From assembly GCF_907163085.1 (NCBI RefSeq), contig NZ_CAJQTX010000004.1, positions 204,956-268,955 on the forward strand: a DNA stretch of 64,000 nucleotides, read 5' to 3'. The DNA is from Candidatus Accumulibacter sp. ACC003 (lineage in GTDB: Bacteria; Pseudomonadota; Gammaproteobacteria; Burkholderiales; Rhodocyclaceae). Within the stretch, counting starts at the first letter, position 1. The number at the start of each line of letters is the position of its first letter. The notes beneath the pieces are model-generated. The model was given only the letters and a program-made list of their open reading frames with translations, was not told the DNA's origin and did no database searches. Shown piece after piece: positions 27,555 to 39,175 of this stretch. The position numbers were made by a program, and so were the translations under genes.

Positions 27555-28760
27555 CTACGCAGGCGGCGTCGGGTCTGGTCGGCGGTGGATCAGCACCAGG
27601 TAGGAGAGCGGCGCCAGCGCCGTGCAGATCGCCACGCCGGCGGCCAGCGCGCCGCTGCCGCCGCTCAAGCCGTGGCCGACGGCGATGCCGACCAGCGCGG
27701 CGATGCTCATTTGCACGAAACCCATCAGCGCCGAAGCCGAGCCGGCGATCGTCGGGTACGGCGTCAGCGCCCTGGCGATGGCGTTCGGCATCACCAGCCC
27801 GGTGGCCAGCGTACAGAAGAACATCGGCCCGAGAAGCGCCGCGATGCTGTGCACGCCGGCGAACTCGAGCGCCGCCATGAGTGCGCCGGCAAGCGCTCCC
27901 AGGCCGGCGCCGCAGACCAGCAGCGTGTCGCCGCCGAAGCGCCTGACCAGCCGCCCCGAAGTGACCGAGCCGAGCACATAGCCGGCGACGACCAGGCCGA
28001 AGCACATCCCATAGATCTGCGGCGACAGGCCATAACGGTCGACCAGGATGAATGACGACGCCGAGATGAAGGCGAACAGCGCGCTGTACGAAAACGAGAA
28101 GGTCAGCACGTAGCCGAGGTAGCGGCGGTCGGCCAGCAGTCGCCGGAAGGTGGCGAAGAGCTGCCGAGGATTGGTCGCGCCGGCGTGCCGATGGACGTTG
28201 CTCTCGGGCAGCAGGCGGGCGACGGCGAAGCCCTGCAGCAGGGCAATCAGCAGCAGCACGATGAAGTTCGATTGCCAGCCGAAGAGAACCGTCAGGAAAC
28301 CGCCCAGGGTCGGCCCGAGCAGTGGCGCGATGGCCATCGCTCCGCCCATGTAGGCGATGATCCGCGCCGACTCGCTGCTACCCCAGACGTCGCGAACGAC
28401 CGCGCGCGCGAGCACCGGGCCGGCACAGGCGCCGAGCGCCTGCACGAAGCGCGCGGCGATCAGCGTCTCGATGCTGTTCGCCAGGACGCAGGCGACCGTT
28501 GCCAGGCCATAGATCGCCAGCCCGCCGAGCATCAGCGGCCGGCGGCCGAAGCGATCGGATAGTGGGCCGTAGAAAATCTGGCCGCAGGCAAAGCCGGCGA
28601 GAAAGACCGACAGCGTCAGTTGCACGCCGGCGGCGTCGCTGGCAAAGACCCTGGCCAGCGTCGGCAGCGCCGGCAGGTAGAGGTCGGTCGACAGCGGGCC
28701 CAGCGCGACCAGCGTCGTCAGTAGCACCGCCAGGCCGAACGTCGGGGGTGGCGCGCTCAT
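27555..28760 (-). CDS. Bcr/CflA family drug-resistance MFS transporter
   Basis: A 401-residue protein with about twelve membrane helices. The MFS motif A is present as GPLSDRFGRRP, and STDLYLPALPTLA near the N-terminus, with RAVVRDVW in helix 4, is typical of Bcr/CflA exporters. It should export drugs such as bicyclomycin-type compounds or metabolites by proton antiport. The start ATG at 28760 begins MSAPPPTFG. It lies 22 bases after the DUF455 gene on the same strand and probably shares its operon. Confidence 0.92.
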   Translation of the reverse strand: MSAPPPTFGLAVLLTTLVALGPLSTDLYLPALPTLARVFASDAAGVQLTLSVFLAGFACGQIFYGPLSDRFGRRPLMLGGLAIYGLATVACVLANSIETLIAARFVQALGACAGPVLARAVVRDVWGSSESARIIAYMGGAMAIAPLLGPTLGGFLTVLFGWQSNFIVLLLIALLQGFAVARLLPESNVHRHAGATNPRQLFATFRRLLADRRYLGYVLTFSFSYSALFAFISASSFILVDRYGLSPQIYGMCFGLVVAGYVLGSVTSGRLVRRFGGDTLLVCGAGLGALAGALMAALEFAGVHSIAALLGPMFFCTLATGLVMPNAIARALTPYPTIAGSASALMGFVQMSIAALVGIAVGHGLSGGSGALAAGVAICTALAPLSYLVLIHRRPDPTPPA

Positions 28761-28782
28761 CGGGCGGCGCGGCGCTGCCGGC

Positions 28783-29580
28783 TCATGATGGTGCCTGCAG
28801 GAGCGCTGCCAGCTCGTCTTCGTCGAAGCCGGCGGCGCGCCGCGCGGCGAGGTTGAAGGGGCCGCGCAGGCGCGGCGCGCGGTAGCGTTGCGCGAGTTCG
28901 GCGTAGCACGCCAGCGGTTCCAGCTGGCGTTGTCCGCAGAGCCAGCGGTACCAGCGATTGCCGATCGCGACGTGGCCGATTTCGTCGTGCAGGATGATTT
29001 CGAGGATTGCCGCGCCGCGCTGGTCGCCGACGCTCAGCAGCTTGTCGCGGATCGGTGGCGCGGCGTCGAGACCGCGCGCCTCGAGCGTCCGCGGCACCAG
29101 CGCCAGGCGTGCCAGGAGGTCGTCGCGGGTCCGCTCGGCCATCTCCCACAAGCCGTCGTGCGCGGGAAAATCGCCGTAGGTGAAGCCCAGCGTTTGCAGG
29201 TGTTCGTGCAGGAGTTCGAAGTGCTGCGCTTCTTCGCGAGCGACGCCGAGCCAGTCGGCGTAGAAGTCGGCGGGCAGGTCGTCGAAGCGCCAGACGACGT
29301 CGAGCGCCAGATTGACCGCGTTCAACTCGATGTGCGCCAGCGAATGAAACAGCGCCGCGCGCCCGGCGACGCTGTTCACCGGCCGGCGCGCGAGTTCGGC
29401 CGGCGGCACCAGCGCCGGTGTGGCGCTGCGCCCGGGCAGCGTTTCCCTGGCCAGTCGCTGCTGATCGGGGGCGGCGAACGAGTGCGCGTCGGCGCTCTTC
29501 GGGATCGCCTTGACGGCCGCGCACTTTTCCGGGTGCGTGCGCAGCAGCAAGGCGTCGAGCGCGAGTTGGCGGAGATTCAT
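28783..29580 (-). CDS. DUF455 ferritin-like protein
   Basis: Start at 29580 (MNLRQLALDALLL), overlapping the previous stop by four bases (ATGA), giving 265 residues. The middle has the carboxylate-bridged di-iron signature: SLAHIELNAVNLALD, EEAQHFELLHEHL and ILHDEIGHVAIG, with E/H ligands in ferritin-like spacing. DUF455 proteins are related to the MiaE-type ferritin-like hydroxylases. The substrate is unknown. The longer frame upstream is the shifted reading of the preceding gene and is rejected. Confidence 0.85.
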   Translation of the reverse strand: MNLRQLALDALLLRTHPEKCAAVKAIPKSADAHSFAAPDQQRLARETLPGRSATPALVPPAELARRPVNSVAGRAALFHSLAHIELNAVNLALDVVWRFDDLPADFYADWLGVAREEAQHFELLHEHLQTLGFTYGDFPAHDGLWEMAERTRDDLLARLALVPRTLEARGLDAAPPIRDKLLSVGDQRGAAILEIILHDEIGHVAIGNRWYRWLCGQRQLEPLACYAELAQRYRAPRLRGPFNLAARRAAGFDEDELAALLQAPS

Positions 29581-30170
29581 GGCGCGCTGCCCGGGCTCGC
29601 TGCAGGTGTTTCCTGCGGCGAGCTGACGAAGCCGTAGCGTTGCGCCACCTGCGCGCGAAGCAGCGTCTGCAGCGGCAGGCGAGCGCCTTGCCAGGCCAGC
29701 GTCAGCGCGCTGCCGCCGGGCTGCGCGATCGCCGCCAGCAGCGCGTCGTCGTCGGCGGGCCGACCGTCGGCGAGCTGCAGGCAGTCGAGCAGCGCCGGCA
29801 GGTCGCGGTCGCAGAGCAGCGCGATGCCGGCGGCGGTCTCGAGCAGCAGATTGCCTTCCTCGTCGATCGCCGCGGCACGGATTTCGCCGACTTCTTCGCC
29901 GAGCTGCGTTTCGAGCCGATCGGGCGCCGCCAGGCGCAACACCCACGGCGTATATTCGAGTTCGACGAAAACACGCTGCGGCCCGTTCTGCACGAAGTAG
30001 TTGCCGTCGGCATCGTGCGCGTACTGCCGATTGAGGAAGTCGATCAGGCCGGCGTGGCTCAGCGCCTCGCCGCGCAGCCGCCAGCGGCCGCGGCGGTCGA
30101 GCGCCAGCCAGCCGTAGCACGCCGGCACGTTCGGCCAGCGCAGCATGGCGCTGAAGTCAGGACTCGGCAA
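29577..30170 (-). CDS. DUF2946-like uncharacterised protein
   Basis: A 197-residue soluble protein. Recognisable features are VPACYGWLALDRRGRWRLRG and IDFLNRQYAHDADGNYFVQN at the N-terminus, then QRVFVELEYTPWVLRL. This arrangement is found next to DUF455 in other Rhodocyclales and is commonly annotated DUF2946-like; the family number is from memory and uncertain. It is translationally coupled to DUF455 by a 4-base overlap, so the two probably work together. No catalytic residues are identified. Confidence 0.65.
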   Translation of the reverse strand: MPSPDFSAMLRWPNVPACYGWLALDRRGRWRLRGEALSHAGLIDFLNRQYAHDADGNYFVQNGPQRVFVELEYTPWVLRLAAPDRLETQLGEEVGEIRAAAIDEEGNLLLETAAGIALLCDRDLPALLDCLQLADGRPADDDALLAAIAQPGGSALTLAWQGARLPLQTLLRAQVAQRYGFVSSPQETPAASPGSAP

Positions 30171-30242
30171 GGTCTTGCCTGGTCGGTGACGGCTCTTGCC
30201 GGGCGAGTCGTTGGTCGCGCAGCCGCGATGCGCTACGCTTCG

Positions 30243-30725
30243 TCAAAGCAGTTCTTCGATGTCGGCGGCGATGCTCTCGGGCGTCGTTGCCGACGCGTAG
30301 CGCGTGGCCACCTCGCCCTGGCGATCGACCAGGAACTTGGTGAAGTTCCACTTGATTCCCTCGCTGCCGAGCAGGCCGGGCGCGGCTTTTTTCAAGTAGC
30401 GGTAGAGCGGGTGCGCGTTGTCGCCGTTGACCTCGATCTTGGCGAACATCGGGAAGCTGACGCCGTAGTTCTTCTCGCAGAAGCTGGCGATTTCGTCGGC
30501 GCCGCCGGGTTCTTGCGAACCGAACTGGTTGCACGGAAAGCCGAGCACCTCGAGGCCGCGTTCGTGATAGCGCTGGTAAAGCGCTTCAAGTCCCTCGTAC
30601 TGCGGCGTGAAGCCGCAGTTGCTGGCGGTGTTGACGATCAGCAGAACCTTGCCGGCGTAGTCGCCAAGCGATTGGCTGCCGCCGGCGAGGCGATCGGCGG
30701 TGAATTCGTGGATTGCTGCGGTCAT
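30243..30725 (-). CDS. glutathione peroxidase (Cys type)
   Basis: Start at 30725 (MTAAIHEFTADRL), eight bases after GGAG; the ATG at 30731 is too close to that site. This gives 160 residues. The catalytic tetrad is visible: C37 in NTASNCGFTPQY, the glutamine of FPCNQFGSQEPG, and W/N in KWNFTKFLVD. It reduces peroxides with thioredoxin or glutathione in the cytoplasm. It precedes the DUF2946-like gene on the same strand by about 70 bp. Confidence 0.93.
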   Translation of the reverse strand: MTAAIHEFTADRLAGGSQSLGDYAGKVLLIVNTASNCGFTPQYEGLEALYQRYHERGLEVLGFPCNQFGSQEPGGADEIASFCEKNYGVSFPMFAKIEVNGDNAHPLYRYLKKAAPGLLGSEGIKWNFTKFLVDRQGEVATRYASATTPESIAADIEELL

Positions 30726-30938
30726 GGCCATGTCTCCGGAGCGTGCTGGTCTTGGGAATAGCGAAGTCACGCAGTGTACCGAGAAACGGCGTGTCGTGCG
30801 TCAGCCGCCGAGGCGTGCGATCGCTGCGCTGACGAGCAGGCGGCGGCTGACTTATCATTGACCGGCACGACGATTGGTGATCGATAACGGGCTGGCGGCG
30901 CGTCGGCGCGGCGGTTTCCTGATCAGCGGGGTACGACG

Positions 30939-31541
30939 ATGAACGCGGCGTTTCGCCTGTCTTCCCTTGTGGCTCCAGCGCTGTGGCTGCTGGTCGCTTG
31001 CGCGACGCCGCCGGACCCGGGCGACGCGCCCGTCGCTGCTGGCGAAAGCTCGTTCGACGCGGCCAACCCGGCGATCCATCTCGCCGACCCCGGCGACAAC
31101 GAGGTGGTCGTGGTGATCAACAACAACGCCGTTCTCGGCAATCACGCCGGGCTCTTTGCCGGCGCGCGCCTGAGCGATCCGGCCGGCAGTTACCGCAACG
31201 TTCGCGCCGCGAGTGGCGACCGGCGGCCAGCGAGTCTGGCCGATTACGTCGCCTATCAGATGGTCGATGGCCCGCTGATCCGCATCTATCGCTTTACGCT
31301 GCCGCCGTCGCAGTTTGCCGCCGTCGTCGCGCGCCTGCCCGAGGCCGACCGCGCGATGCCGCTGTTTTGTGGCGCGGCGGTGCACAACGCGATCGCCGGC
31401 ATCGGTCCCTTCAAGGGCCTCGCGGCGACCTGGTGGACGTCGCCGGCCGAGCTGGCGCGGCGGCTCGATTCGCTGATCGCCGCGCCGCCCACCGAGCACA
31501 GCGTGGGCACTTGCCTGTGGCCCGACGGCCGGCGCTGCTGA
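30939..31541 (+). CDS. putative lipoprotein of unknown function
   Basis: A 200-residue protein with a lipobox: MNAAFRLSSLVAPALWLLVA followed by the lipidated cysteine (C21). The mature part has VVVVINNNAVLGNHAGLFAG and FCGAAVHNAIAGIGPF, and two further cysteines (FCGAAV and GTCLWP) that could form a disulfide. The NHAGLF and VHNAI segments look conserved, but no family is recognised. It is divergent from glutathione peroxidase and convergent with gcvP. Confidence 0.7.
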   Translation: MNAAFRLSSLVAPALWLLVACATPPDPGDAPVAAGESSFDAANPAIHLADPGDNEVVVVINNNAVLGNHAGLFAGARLSDPAGSYRNVRAASGDRRPASLADYVAYQMVDGPLIRIYRFTLPPSQFAAVVARLPEADRAMPLFCGAAVHNAIAGIGPFKGLAATWWTSPAELARRLDSLIAAPPTEHSVGTCLWPDGRRC

Positions 31542-31546
31542 GGCGC

Positions 31547-34435
<2,889 letters not shown>

Positions 34436-34468
34436 GGATTCTTCCGGTGGCGGTGCGAGTTACTCCGC

Positions 34469-34852
34469 TTAAGCGGCGTCTACGAGCTGTTGGTAAGCGG
34501 CGGCGTCGAGCAGCGTCGCAACGTCGTCGGCAGCGGCCGGCGTGATTTTGAACAGCCACGCCGCGTAAGCGTCCTGGTTGACCAGCTCGGGCGAGTCGGC
34601 AGTCGCCTGATTGACGGCGACGACGGTGCCGGCTACCGGCGCGTAAACGTCGGAAGCCGCCTTGACCGATTCGACGACGGCCACTTCCTGTTCGACCGCG
34701 AATTCGGCGCCGACAGCCGGCAATTCGACGAAGACCAGGTCGCCCAGCAACTCCTGCGCGTGGTCGGTAATGCCGACGGTCAGCGTGCCGTCGGCTTCGC
34801 TGCGGATCCATTCATGGTTTTTGGTGTACTTGAGGTCGGCGGGGATATTCAT
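34469..34852 (-). CDS. gcvH: glycine cleavage system H protein
   Basis: A 127-residue lipoyl carrier protein of standard length. The lipoylated lysine is K64 in [14 protein letters not shown], and the N-terminal [10 protein letters not shown] is typical. It shuttles the aminomethyl group between P, T and L proteins. A GGAGAA site precedes the ATG. It sits between gcvT (57 bp) and gcvP (33 bp). Confidence 0.97.
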   Translation of the reverse strand: MNIPADLKYTKNHEWIRSEADGTLTVGITDHAQELLGDLVFVELPAVGAEFAVEQEVAVVESVKAASDVYAPVAGTVVAVNQATADSPELVNQDAYAAWLFKITPAAADDVATLLDAAAYQQLVDAA

Positions 34853-34909
34853 GGGTTCTCCTGGAAAATGAGCTTGCGTGAGAAGAGTGGGATTATCAAA
34901 AGGATGCCA

Positions 34910-36001
34910 TCAAACGAGAACCTGGCCATGGCGAACGAAGCAGGGTTTGACGACGCTCGCGGCGAGCAGCTTGTCGCGGATCGCCACCTCGACGCGATCG
35001 CCGATCGCCACGGCCAGCGGCAGGCGAGCCAGCGCGATCGCCTGCTGCATCGTCGGCGAGAAGCTGCCGCTGGTGATTTCACCCGTGCCGTGCTCGCTGA
35101 TCACCTGCTGGTGCGCACGCAGGACGCCGCGCTCGCTTAGCACCAGGCCGAGAAACTGGACCTGCGGCGGTCGGGCAAGCAGCGCCGCCTTGCCGACGAA
35201 GTCGCGCGGCGAAACGAGGTCGACGGTCCACGCCAGGCCGGCGTCGAGCGGCGAGACGCTCTCGTCCATGTCCTGGCCGTAAAGATTCATGCCGGCTTCC
35301 AGGCGCAGCGTGTCACGCGCGCCGAGGCCGCAGGGCTGTACGCCGGCAGCGGCGAGAGCTTCCCACAGGCCGGCCGCCTGGTCAGCGGGCAGCGCGATCT
35401 CGTAACCGTCTTCGCCGGTATAGCCGGTGCGGGCGATAAACTGCTCGCCGCTGAGCGCGGCGAAGAAGGGCTGCAAGGCCTCGCACGCCGCGCGGCAGCC
35501 GGGCTGCGCGTCCCAGACCTTCTGGCGCGCGTTCGGGCCCTGCACGGCGATCATCGCCAGCGCGCCGGCGCCCTCGCGACGCGGCGTCAGCGTCACCGCC
35601 AGCTGCCAGTCGTCGAGGCGGGACTTCATCCACACCAGATCCTTGTCGGCGGTGCCGGCGTTGATCACCATCCGGTAGTTGCCGTCGGCCAGGTAGTAGA
35701 CGATCAGGTCGTCGATCACGCCGCCGTCTTCGTTGAGCATCGCGCTGTACAGCGCCTTGCCGGCGACCGTCAGCTTGTCGATATTGTTGGCGATCAATCG
35801 CCGCAGGAAAGCCGCCGCGTCGGCGCCCTCGATATCGACCGAGCACATGTGCGAAACGTCGAACATGCCGGCGTCGCGGCGCACCGCATGGTGCTCGTCG
35901 ATCTGCGAGCCGTAATGGACAGGCATCTCCCAGCCACCGAAATCGACCATCCGCGCGCCACTTCGGCGATGGATGTCATTGAGGACAGTTTTCTGCATCA
36001 T
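34910..36001 (-). CDS. gcvT: aminomethyltransferase, T protein
   Basis: The start at 36001 ([20 protein letters not shown]) is preceded by AAGGAATTGAT, giving 363 residues; the longer frame reads through the riboswitch and is rejected. Folate and substrate-binding features include [21 protein letters not shown], the [13 protein letters not shown] segment and [14 protein letters not shown]. It transfers the methylene group to tetrahydrofolate and releases ammonia. It is the first gene of the gcvTHP operon. Confidence 0.97.
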   Translation of the reverse strand: MMQKTVLNDIHRRSGARMVDFGGWEMPVHYGSQIDEHHAVRRDAGMFDVSHMCSVDIEGADAAAFLRRLIANNIDKLTVAGKALYSAMLNEDGGVIDDLIVYYLADGNYRMVINAGTADKDLVWMKSRLDDWQLAVTLTPRREGAGALAMIAVQGPNARQKVWDAQPGCRAACEALQPFFAALSGEQFIARTGYTGEDGYEIALPADQAAGLWEALAAAGVQPCGLGARDTLRLEAGMNLYGQDMDESVSPLDAGLAWTVDLVSPRDFVGKAALLARPPQVQFLGLVLSERGVLRAHQQVISEHGTGEITSGSFSPTMQQAIALARLPLAVAIGDRVEVAIRDKLLAASVVKPCFVRHGQVLV

Positions 36002-36044
36002 ATCAATTCCTTGGGAGAGTTTATTGAAGCGGATTCCGGAAACG

Positions 36045-36076
36045 AAAAAGGGGCGAACTCGGATTGAGTTCACCCC
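36045..36076 (-). terminator. riboswitch-controlled intrinsic terminator before gcvT
   Basis: On the minus strand an 11-bp stem (36066-36076 with 36050-36060, one G-U pair) with a 5-nt loop is followed by five U residues. It starts directly after the second glycine aptamer and ends 44 bases before the gcvT start, so it is the likely expression platform. Confidence 0.85.
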
Positions 36077-36265
36077 CCTGTCCATGTACCTGAGAGATTG
36101 TCGGGGCGGCGAAATAAATCGCCGCCACCTTGCCCCATCGGTGGGCGCTGCACCAGTGGCGCGCGCCGCTCTCCAGAGTTCATTGCACGAACGGTCCTTT
36201 TGCCTGAGCGTTTCCGGGTGGATTGCGCCTTCGGCGGCGGTGCGACCGCCCTCTCCCATTCGCGG
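36074..36265 (-). promoter_or_regulatory. tandem glycine riboswitch
   Basis: Read on the minus strand it contains the first-aptamer elements gggagagg, gccgaaggcgcaa and ctcaggcaaaaggaccg. A linker with actctggagagc leads into the second aptamer (gatggggcaag, then aatctctcaggtacatgg). This is the classic two-aptamer glycine riboswitch. It lies just upstream of gcvT and is followed by an intrinsic terminator. By analogy it should turn the operon on when glycine binds. Confidence 0.95.
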
Positions 36266-36269
36266 CGCA

Positions 36270-36299
36270 ACTATAGCGCGCCGCAAGCATTGCTCGCAA
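36270..36299 (-). promoter_or_regulatory. sigma-70-type promoter of gcvTHP
   Basis: Minus-strand TTGCGA (36294-36299), an 18-bp spacer and TATAGT (36270-36275) place transcription start at the first bases of the riboswitch. The insertion sequence at 36317 stops 17 bp before the -35 box, so the core promoter is intact but anything upstream has been displaced. Confidence 0.6.
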
Positions 36300-36555
36300 G
36301 CGCAGCCGCCGCCCCGCAGCCCTGACGCATGACCTCCCCGAATCGACAGCACTTGCCGGTTACGCCCACTTTCGCCGCCGAGGCGGCCAGATGGGGGTTG
36401 GCTAGCGGCAAGGGAGCGCTTGCGGCGCGGGGGTTTGGTGTTCAGTCAGTGGGACAGGAGAGGTCGAGGGAGCTCCGTTACGATCGCCAGGCGAGCCTTT
36501 CCCGGCGCGGGGTGCGCCGCGCTTGGGAAGATGTGTTGGGCAGGCCTGGGCAAGG

Positions 36556-38076
36556 TTATTCGAGTTGCAGCAGGAACGGTTCGGCGAGAAGCAGACGCAG
36601 GCGTGCTGGGTCAAGCCAGGGCGCAGCACAGGAATTACGGATGAAGGCGATGGCGCCGCGCACACCGAGTTCTTGATACAGGTTGCGTAACTGCCGGGTG
36701 AAACGTGCCAGGGTATTGAACACATGCGCCAGGCGCATGAGGAGGTGATAGCCTTTCATGGCATTCCAGTCGAGGGCAAAGGCATGCTCGTAGTGGTAGC
36801 CCTGATGTTTTTCGACGAGGAAGCCCGCTTCGATGCCCCAACGGTGGCGGGCACCGAGGTTGCAGCGCTCATGGACATTGTCTTGTCTGAGCGGTTGGCT
36901 GGAGAGCCAGGCGTGGCGCGATGTTTCGGTGACGGTCCTGGCCTGTTCATCGATCTTTTCCCAGCTTTCCTCACAGACCACCAGGTTCAGCTTGAGACGC
37001 TGACGCCCGTTGGCCGCGAAGGCGTAGTCGATGTCGTTGACCCAGCTGAAGTGTTGTCGGCGCCTTCCCCAAGCGCGCTGCACGGCTTGTGGCTTCAGGG
37101 CGTGGAGTGCGCGGAACTCCTGCCAGACCGTGGACAAATCCTTGTCCTTAAGCACGATCATGAACTGCCAGTGGGCGCGCAAGCAGCGCTGCATCACCGG
37201 CCCGTTGGCGTAAAGGCCGTCGAGCAGGAGCAGGATCGGCAGGCGGGGGAACAGCGTCTTGAGCCGGTCGCTCAAGCGCACAAAGCCGCGCAGCTCGCAG
37301 TCCTGCTTTTGCGCTTCGGTATCGCCCAGCGCGTGTTCGAGGAACTCGCTGAGCAGTGGGACGACCAGGCCGTTGTGGAAAGCCAGGCTGGCCTCGAGGA
37401 CGTAGACGAAGTACTGGGTGTGGCGGGTTTCCTCCTTGCCGACGGTGCGCTGGAGGAGTTCCTCCGCCCAGAGGGTGTCGCCGGCGACCTTCTGCGAGCC
37501 GTCGATGGCGATGGGGTAGCAGTGGTTGATCAGATAGCGGCGGAAGCTCTTGCCGCGGATCAGCCGCTTCACCAGATCGACGTGGGCCTGCTCAAGGTGG
37601 TCAAGGTCGATGTCGCGCAGCAGCCGAAACAGGGTGTCGGCGTGTGGTAGGGTCTCGATCTCCGGGAACAGCAGGTGGAGGTTGGCCATGAACTGGGGAC
37701 GGGATATTTCGCGGTTGGTCTCGCGCCGAGAGGAGAACTGAAAGACGAACATCAGCAGACCGTAAAGCAGCAGCGCGGTCAGCTTGTGGCGGCGCTTCCT
37801 GGGGTCTCTCGGGTCGGGAATTTGTTCCAGTTGCTCGAGCAAGGCGGGTAGCTCTTTGCGCAGGAGACGCGTCTTTTTGCTCACGGCGTCCTCGCGGGCC
37901 TCCCTTTCCTCGCCGACGGTCGCGAAGGCTGAGCATCGGTTGGGCAGAGAAGTGGGGGAGTGGAGGACTTGTCCACTCGCGCGCCGTTTCGCGTTCAGTG
38001 CCTTTTCCTGCCGTTTCTTCTCTGAGCGCAGCTCCTTGAGGGCAGCGCGTGTCGGGCGACGGCAGGGTTTGCTCAT
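36556..38076 (-). CDS. IS4-superfamily DDE transposase
   Basis: Start at 38076 (MSKPCRRPTRAALKEL), whose ATG overlaps the TGA of the DruA-like gene (ATGA), giving 506 residues. The large frame extending further upstream is an antisense/shifted reading and is rejected. A basic N-terminus is followed by IPDPRDPRKRRHKLTALLLY. Catalytic acids are likely in AIDGSQKVAG (D), LLLDGLYANG (D) and RWGIEAGFLVEK (E, with the R-x3-E-x6-K of the YREK signature). It should catalyse excision and insertion of this element. Confidence 0.88.
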   Translation of the reverse strand: MSKPCRRPTRAALKELRSEKKRQEKALNAKRRASGQVLHSPTSLPNRCSAFATVGEEREAREDAVSKKTRLLRKELPALLEQLEQIPDPRDPRKRRHKLTALLLYGLLMFVFQFSSRRETNREISRPQFMANLHLLFPEIETLPHADTLFRLLRDIDLDHLEQAHVDLVKRLIRGKSFRRYLINHCYPIAIDGSQKVAGDTLWAEELLQRTVGKEETRHTQYFVYVLEASLAFHNGLVVPLLSEFLEHALGDTEAQKQDCELRGFVRLSDRLKTLFPRLPILLLLDGLYANGPVMQRCLRAHWQFMIVLKDKDLSTVWQEFRALHALKPQAVQRAWGRRRQHFSWVNDIDYAFAANGRQRLKLNLVVCEESWEKIDEQARTVTETSRHAWLSSQPLRQDNVHERCNLGARHRWGIEAGFLVEKHQGYHYEHAFALDWNAMKGYHLLMRLAHVFNTLARFTRQLRNLYQELGVRGAIAFIRNSCAAPWLDPARLRLLLAEPFLLQLE

Positions 38077-38978
38077 GGCCGGGAGCTCCCAGGGGCGGCA
38101 CACAGCCGGTCGCGACAATCGGCGCTCAGCGGTTTGAGCCACACCTGGCGGGGCGTGCTGCGATACGACTGGCCGGGGCGGGCCAGCCCGCGCCCGCTGG
38201 TTGCCCCGAGCAACTGCCAACCGGCCGCGCGGTAACAGGTGCCGGTATAGTGACGAGGATCGACGAAAGTCTCCAGCAACAGGGGCTCGAAGCCCCAGTG
38301 ATCGAGCCAGTCCGCGCGTGCGCGGCGCGCGAGTTGTCCGAGCACATGACTGGCCAGATGCGGCACCCGGACGTGGGGAAAGATCAGGAAGCGGCTGTTG
38401 TTCACCACCCGCGCCAGGTTCTCGCGGCGGGCCTGGGCCGTCCAGCCGATCCAGCGGTCGCGCACGGCGACCGCGCGGGCAGCGCCGGCCAGCAGGACGC
38501 TGCCGAGCCGCCGGTCGCCCGCCGTGATGAAGTAGCGCAGGCGGTAGCCGAAGGCCCCCTGGAAACCCAGTGGGTGCCAGCGCGCCACCAGCGCATCCCA
38601 CTGCGCCACCAACGCCGCGTCGCGAACGACTTCCAGGCAGACCGGTGCGAGTGCCGACAGGGCGCAGTGCACGGGAAGCTCCCCGGTGACCGTATCTACG
38701 GGTGCCGCGGGCGGCGCGCAACGGCGTGCTGACGACGGCCTTATCGCCGGCAGTGTCAGCAGCCCGGCCGCCTGCAAACGCTCCAGAAACTCCAGGCAGG
38801 CGCTGATCTTCGCCGTCCCTGTCAGAGTGGTCCACCCCAGGTGCTCGCAGACCGTCGCCGCCAACTCCTTGCGCGCCAATCCCGGCAGCCACGCCACCGT
38901 CCCGCACACCTCGGCGATCTCCGCGGCGCTGAATACGCGACCGCAGTGCACCCACTCCTCTTCGCTCGTTGCAACCAC
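38073..38978 (-). CDS. DruA-like DUF4338 protein encoded by the insertion sequence
   Basis: Start chosen at GTG 38978, seven bases after GGAGG, giving about 301 residues. It shows the DUF4338 pattern seen in DruA of the Druantia anti-phage system: AVRDRWIGWTAQ, VNNSRFLIFPHVRVPHLASH, LLLETFVDPRHYTGTCYRAA and GWQLLGATSGRG. The same motifs appear in the domain fused to the ISAs1 transposase at 53900-54523. The N-terminal region (about 1-110) resembles a helix-turn-helix-like segment with CGTVAWLPGLARKELAATVC. Its role in transposition is unknown; a DNA-handling accessory function is inferred from strict coupling to the transposase. Confidence 0.8.
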   Translation of the reverse strand: MVATSEEEWVHCGRVFSAAEIAEVCGTVAWLPGLARKELAATVCEHLGWTTLTGTAKISACLEFLERLQAAGLLTLPAIRPSSARRCAPPAAPVDTVTGELPVHCALSALAPVCLEVVRDAALVAQWDALVARWHPLGFQGAFGYRLRYFITAGDRRLGSVLLAGAARAVAVRDRWIGWTAQARRENLARVVNNSRFLIFPHVRVPHLASHVLGQLARRARADWLDHWGFEPLLLETFVDPRHYTGTCYRAAGWQLLGATSGRGLARPGQSYRSTPRQVWLKPLSADCRDRLCAAPGSSRP

Positions 38979-39175
38979 CACGATACCTCCGGCTGAAACG
39001 TGGACCAATGACCCTCCACCTATCCTGCCAGAAGTCCCCCCGGCTGTCTAGCTCCCTTGTGCGAAACCTTTTTTGCCTGCCCACCGCAACGCCTTGCCAG
39101 TACTGGGCTGGCGCAGTCATGCTTCAGCGCTGGCCGCCCCGGCCGCCATGCGCAAGTCGCCATGGCCAGCTGCAG

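Larger units (their letters stand above)
36317..39132 (-). mobile_element. 2816-bp insertion sequence, copy 1 (DruA-like gene + IS4-superfamily transposase)
   Basis: Bounded by imperfect terminal inverted repeats (cagccctgacgcatgac at the left, its counterpart gtcatgcttcagcgctg at the right). It is flanked by a perfect 9-bp target duplication, gccgccccg, at 36308-36316 and 39133-39141. A second copy at 49806-52621 is offset by exactly 13489 bp and is nearly identical. One difference seen is T at 38959 versus C at 52448. It carries two overlapping minus-strand genes. Confidence 0.93.

Noticed and set aside
38077-39120. Very long upstream extension of the transposase frame in the 2816-bp element
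   Set aside because: It overlaps the DUF4338 gene in another frame, has Arg/Gly-rich artificial composition, and the ATGA-coupled start at 38076 explains the transposase fully. The same applies to copy 2.
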